64,000 nt of DNA, taken from Pedobacter montanisoli (GTDB lineage: Bacteria; Bacteroidota; Bacteroidia; Sphingobacteriales; Sphingobacteriaceae). Where the stretch lies: positions 1,612,001 through 1,676,000 of the forward strand of contig NZ_JALGBH010000001.1 of NCBI RefSeq assembly GCF_022809115.1, given 5' to 3'. Made by a program: the position numbers and the translations under genes. Positions 60,641 through 64,000 of the stretch are shown one piece after another. How positions within the stretch are numbered: the stretch's first letter is position 1; each line of letters opens with the position of its first letter. Below the pieces are notes generated by a model. It was not told the DNA's origin. It did no database searches and saw only the letters and a list, made by a program, of their open reading frames with translations.

Positions 60641-61112
60641 TTTCTGTTTAAATTAATTGTACAGCTTTTATCCAATATTATAATGTTGATGATTTGAAAA
60701 ACAGCGTTCACGCTTTTATCGCAACTGTAGCCCTGCTGTACGCTACAATCTTTTTGTTAAATGTCGATATTCCATCGCTGTCACGCTGAGTTTATCGAAG
60801 CGTCTGCAAACAACTCAAAATCCTTCGACAGGCTCAGGATGACATTACAAAAAGTATTTTCGCTACCATCAGGTTTATTGAACAAAAGCCTATTCAACGC
60901 CCACAAAAACATCGCTAATCCGCATGTGTTGTTAATTGAAATCATCCAATTAGCTAAGAACCATTATGAAATAACTGAAACAGAAGTTGTTGACTAAGGA
61001 AAACCCCTAAACTTGCAAAGATGTTTTTCAGTTATGAAATTCACCGGAATGGTTTGTAGTTGCAAATATAGGCAAATAAAATTTATAATGTTCTGTTTTT
61101 TAATTGGAGCTT
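60641..61112. other. Intergenic gap with inverted repeat and possible gene remnant
   Basis: The 472-bp gap holds an imperfect inverted repeat at 60780-60843. Downstream on the plus strand, the frame ending at 60997 codes for a plausible but start-less tail (NAHKNIANPHVLLIEIIQLA), which may be the end of a decayed gene. No other gene or RNA is seen. Confidence 0.35.
60780..60843. repeat. Inverted dispersed repeat of GTCA-CTGAG-TCGAAG type
   Basis: GTCACGCTGAGTTTATCGAAG (60780-60800; written in two parts: GTCACGCTGAG, TTTATCGAAG) and CCTTCGACAGGCTCAGGATG (60822-60841) are partly complementary arms. This unit is widely seen between genes in Bacteroidota. Confidence 0.55.
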
Positions 61113-63407
61113 TTATTTTACAATTCTAAGCTTGGCAAATTTTAAGAGCAACTGCTTGTTACCCAATCCCTGAAAAAATACGGTTGCCTTAATATCCGGT
61201 AAAGTACCCTCTAGGTTTACAATCTTACCAAAACCAAATTTTTCGTGCTCTACTTCCATACCATTCTGAAATTCATTTGCGGCATTTGGTGTAAATCCAG
61301 CTGTAGGTACATGCGCTTTGGGCAAAATGGTTGTGGTTTTTGGCCTCAAAGTAGGAGATGAGGTACTGGTAGTAGCAGATTTGGGTGCAAGATCACGTTG
61401 CTGGCTCCAACTTTTGCGTTCGGTATCAAAACTTCCATTACTGAAACTTGGTTTTGCAGCTTTTATGGCTTCCAGCTCTAAGTAAGAAGGATTAATCTCA
61501 TTGATAAAACGGCTTGGCTCACATGAGGTAAGCGTACCCCAACGATAGCGGGAAGTGGCATAAGTAATGACCAGTTTCTTTTCTGCTCTCGTAATAGCTA
61601 CATAAAATAAGCGCCTTTCTTCTTCCAGATCAGTTCTTGAAGTTAACGACATTTGTGAAGGAAAGAGATTTTCTTCTAAGCCTACGATGTAAACATTTTT
61701 AAACTCCAAACCTTTGGCCGAGTGTACGGTCATTAAAGAAACGGTGTCTTTATCTTTTTCTTTGTCGTTATCATCGTTTGTTAAGAGGGCTACATCCTGC
61801 ATAAATATAGCTAAGCTGCGGTCTTCAATATCTTCACGTTCGGCAAACTCTTTGATACCATTTAATAACTCTTGTATATTTTCAAAACGTGATCGTCCTT
61901 CAACACTATCGTCGCTATGCAGTTCTTTTAAGATACCCGAATGTTGGGCAATATAAAGTGCACTTTCATAGGCATCCAGTTTTTTAGACTCGGCAGCAAA
62001 GCTCTTGATCATGGTTACAAAATCGTTTAGCTGTGCTGGTATTCTGCCATCTAGGTACTGATGTGGGTTGCAGATGACTTCCCACATGGTAATTCCATGC
62101 TGATCTGCAGCTACAGAGATTTTTTCGAGCGTCGTATCGCCCAAACCTCTACGAGGATAATTAATTACTCTTTTTAAAGCCTCTTCATCAGCCGGATTAA
62201 AGGTTAAACGAAAATAAGCAATGAGGTCTTTGATCTCTTTACGTTGGTAGAAAGACAAACCTCCATAAATCTTATAAGGAATATTCAGTTTCCTTAGCGA
62301 TTCTTCCATCGCCCTGCTCTGGGCATTGGTACGGTAAAGAATAGCAAAATCAGCATAATTTAGCCCTTTTAAGGCTCTTTCCTGTGCAATAGATTCGGCA
62401 ACGATCTTGCCTTCTTCATTATCGGTAAAAGCCCTTAATATTTTAATCCTGTCGCCTTTTTCATTGTCAGAAAATACGTTCTTTTCTAACTGATTTTTAT
62501 TGTTGGCAATAATGCTGTTGGCTACTTCTACTATGTTTTGGGTAGAACGGTAGTTCTGCTCCAGTTTAAAAACTTTAAGATCAGGATAATGCTTTTCAAA
62601 ATTTAAGATATTCTGAATATTAGCACCCCTGAACGCATAAATACTTTGTGCATCATCGCCCACTACGCATATGTTATGATGTGCAGCGGCCAGTTTGCGT
62701 ACAATGGTGTACTGCGAAAAGTTGGTATCCTGGTACTCGTCTACCATCAGGTATTTGAATTTATGCTGGTATTTGTTCAGCACATCAGGATGGTCTTTTA
62801 AGAGCACATTGGTTTTGAACAACAGATCATCAAAATCCATCGCTCCGGCTTTAAAGCAACGTTTGGCATAGGTTTCGTAAATGATGCCCATTAATGGCCT
62901 TTTATTGCTGATGTCTTCTGCCTGTATGGTTTCGTTTGCTAAATATTCGGTATGTGAGATCAGGTTGTTTTTTGCCGAAGAGATTCTATTCAGTACAATG
63001 TTTACAGCATAAAGTTTATCATCAAGCTGCATTTCTTTTAAAATGGTTCGCAACAAACTTTTGCTATCATCCGTATCGTAAATGGTAAAATTGCTCGGAT
63101 AACCTATTTTTTCGGCCTCAACTCTTAAGATTTTCGCAAAAACAGAGTGGAACGTTCCCATCCAGATATTTCTGGCTTCATTGCCCACCACTTTTTCAAT
63201 ACGCTCACGCATTTCGCGGCTGGCTTTATTGGTAAAGGTTAATACCAGAATGTTAAATGCATCCACACCTTTCTGGATAAGGTGGGCAACACGGTAAGTA
63301 ATTACTCTGGTTTTTCCTGAACCTGCACCGGCAACAATCATTACCGGTCCTTCGGTGGTTTCTACTGCGGCTCTCTGCTGTGGGTTTAATCCTGATAAAT
63401 AGTCCAA
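61113..63407 (-). CDS. pcrA: ATP-dependent DNA helicase, UvrD/PcrA type
   Basis: SF1A 3'-5' helicase in excision repair and replication restart, 764 residues. Motifs: VAGAGSGKTRVITYR (I), LTFTNKASREMRERI (Ia), LMVDEYQDTN (II), GDDAQSIYAFRGA (III), LEQNYRSTQNIVE (IV), MTVHSAKGLEFKNV (V), VAITRAEKKLVI (VI). A C-terminal linker leads to a small Tudor-like PcrA domain (GMEVEHEKFGFGKIV). Minus-strand -7 element TATTTTTG at 63431-63438. Length normal. Confidence 0.95.
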   Translation of the reverse strand: MDYLSGLNPQQRAAVETTEGPVMIVAGAGSGKTRVITYRVAHLIQKGVDAFNILVLTFTNKASREMRERIEKVVGNEARNIWMGTFHSVFAKILRVEAEKIGYPSNFTIYDTDDSKSLLRTILKEMQLDDKLYAVNIVLNRISSAKNNLISHTEYLANETIQAEDISNKRPLMGIIYETYAKRCFKAGAMDFDDLLFKTNVLLKDHPDVLNKYQHKFKYLMVDEYQDTNFSQYTIVRKLAAAHHNICVVGDDAQSIYAFRGANIQNILNFEKHYPDLKVFKLEQNYRSTQNIVEVANSIIANNKNQLEKNVFSDNEKGDRIKILRAFTDNEEGKIVAESIAQERALKGLNYADFAILYRTNAQSRAMEESLRKLNIPYKIYGGLSFYQRKEIKDLIAYFRLTFNPADEEALKRVINYPRRGLGDTTLEKISVAADQHGITMWEVICNPHQYLDGRIPAQLNDFVTMIKSFAAESKKLDAYESALYIAQHSGILKELHSDDSVEGRSRFENIQELLNGIKEFAEREDIEDRSLAIFMQDVALLTNDDNDKEKDKDTVSLMTVHSAKGLEFKNVYIVGLEENLFPSQMSLTSRTDLEEERRLFYVAITRAEKKLVITYATSRYRWGTLTSCEPSRFINEINPSYLELEAIKAAKPSFSNGSFDTERKSWSQQRDLAPKSATTSTSSPTLRPKTTTILPKAHVPTAGFTPNAANEFQNGMEVEHEKFGFGKIVNLEGTLPDIKATVFFQGLGNKQLLLKFAKLRIVK

Positions 63408-63530
63408 ATCCTGCTCCTAATTTTAAACTTCAAAAATAAGAAATAATGTGCGTATGTACAGCCATGTTGGTAAGTATTGTACACACCAAAAGTTGTTTTC
63501 TGTCATTAAAATGAACTTGCCTGTAAAAGC

Positions 63531-64000
63531 TTACATCCAGTTCTGATTGCTGCTTTCTACTTGGAAAAGCCACCAGTTGACTAGTTTTTTAATCTGGGTA
63601 TAATTGCCAAATTTAAAATGGATGGTACCAGCAGCAGTATGCAGATTTACGTGACCAATGTCTAAGCCCTTATGCCAAGGATATTGAAAAGCCGCTATAG
63701 TTTGTATTTTGTGAGGAGTAATAATTTCGTGAGTAATGTCCCAAATTCCACTTTGTTTGATGATAAACTCATCAGTTACGGTAATCTGATGATTTTTATA
63801 ACTGATGTACAGCATGGTTATTCCTATTAATGCATAAAGTATTGCGGCTAAAAGGAATGGTTTTACTACATCTGTATTTAGATAAAGGATGGTATAAACT
63901 ACCAGTGGAATAATAATCTTGAAAAAGATAGGCAGATTTAAAAAGCGGAAATTAGGTTTATAGACCTTACCGTTAGCAGGAAGCTGACTCAAGATGAGCT
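63531..64000 (-). CDS. Membrane-flanked bPH2-type protein, 3' end (partial)
   Basis: The frame is open to the window edge, so only the C-terminal ~155 residues are seen. Two transmembrane helices (about 25-41 and 46-63 of the visible part) are followed by a bacterial PH2 domain: ISYKNHQITVTDEFIIKQSGIWDITHEIITPHKIQTI and the late WHKGLDIGHVNLHTAAGTIHFKFGN. This matches the last repeat of YdbT-like proteins. An apparent start TTG at 63992 is probably not real. Role unknown. Confidence 0.75.
   Translation of the reverse strand, partial: LILSQLPANGKVYKPNFRFLNLPIFFKIIIPLVVYTILYLNTDVVKPFLLAAILYALIGITMLYISYKNHQITVTDEFIIKQSGIWDITHEIITPHKIQTIAAFQYPWHKGLDIGHVNLHTAAGTIHFKFGNYTQIKKLVNWWLFQVESSNQNWM

Noticed and set aside
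60761..60997. 78-codon plus-strand gene
   Set aside because: Its first half is the dispersed inverted repeat; only the end resembles a protein, and it has no credible start.
1..64000. CRISPR array, prophage, IS element or tRNA/rRNA genes
   Set aside because: Reading both strands gave no regularly spaced direct repeats, transposase, integrase, phage structural genes or cloverleaf-like sequence.

Overview
The window looks like a chromosomal segment of a Bacteroidota bacterium, most likely from the Sphingobacteriaceae (Pedobacter-like). The DNA is AT-rich. Genes lack Shine-Dalgarno sequences, and several start downstream of the Bacteroidota promoter pattern TTTG-N19-TAnnTTTG. The gene content fits this: SusC/TonB-type receptors with carboxypeptidase-like N-termini, PorD, DUF4290, a GIN-domain protein, a Bacteroidota-type RNA polymerase omega subunit, M13 and DUF5117-type metallopeptidases and an acyl-CoA mutase large subunit. 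I see no rRNA, tRNA, CRISPR array, insertion sequence or prophage. The name of the organism is inference.

Layout. 0-3 kb: an edge fragment, tyrS, and a two-gene Xre/RES toxin-antitoxin operon whose operator abuts the antitoxin start codon. 2.6-9.5 kb: a minus-strand operon (penicillin-acylase-like hydrolase, small membrane protein, LuxE-like acyl-activating enzyme) divergent from a TonB-dependent receptor. 9.5-16.3 kb: a 36-codon gene with its own promoter, RlmD-type rRNA methyltransferase, GIN-domain protein, phosphoribosyltransferase, ispH, hemH and waaA. 16.3-21 kb: a sugar-nucleotide/exopolysaccharide operon (ugd, uxs, galE, a helical protein and a PHP tyrosine phosphatase). 21-26.5 kb: orphan MacB-like permease, A-type Fe-S carrier, acyl-CoA mutase, and dnaA preceded by two inverted perfect DnaA boxes. 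26.8-34.9 kb: a giant AsmA-like protein, an Rrf2 regulator with its probable target reductase, and the mnmD / AI-2E / mazG / DUF1801 operon. 35-46.5 kb: M13 peptidase, metal P-type ATPase, recN, a second outer-membrane receptor and a BlaR1/BlaI-like pair. 46.6-51.7 kb: bamD-rpoZ-coaBC-porD, a lone HsdR-N protein and holA. 51.8-58.4 kb: a large zinc metalloprotease, then an accessory minus-strand group with two further HExxH proteins, a small phosphatase and membrane proteins. 58.6-64 kb: murA with DUF4290, UvrD/PcrA helicase and a bPH2 protein cut by the window edge.

Most of the window is housekeeping. The most interesting items are: (1) the M56 sensor, whose usual beta-lactam-sensing domain is replaced by eight 23-residue periplasmic repeats, together with two identical-architecture operators at its blaI promoter; (2) the toxin-antitoxin operator next to the start codon; (3) MurA with Asp in place of the fosfomycin-target Cys; (4) the candidate dnaA/oriC element; (5) the 36-aa amphipathic small protein; (6) the accessory cluster at 54.5-58.4 kb; and (7) remnants of a dispersed intergenic repeat. 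I cannot claim any of these as a proven new system.
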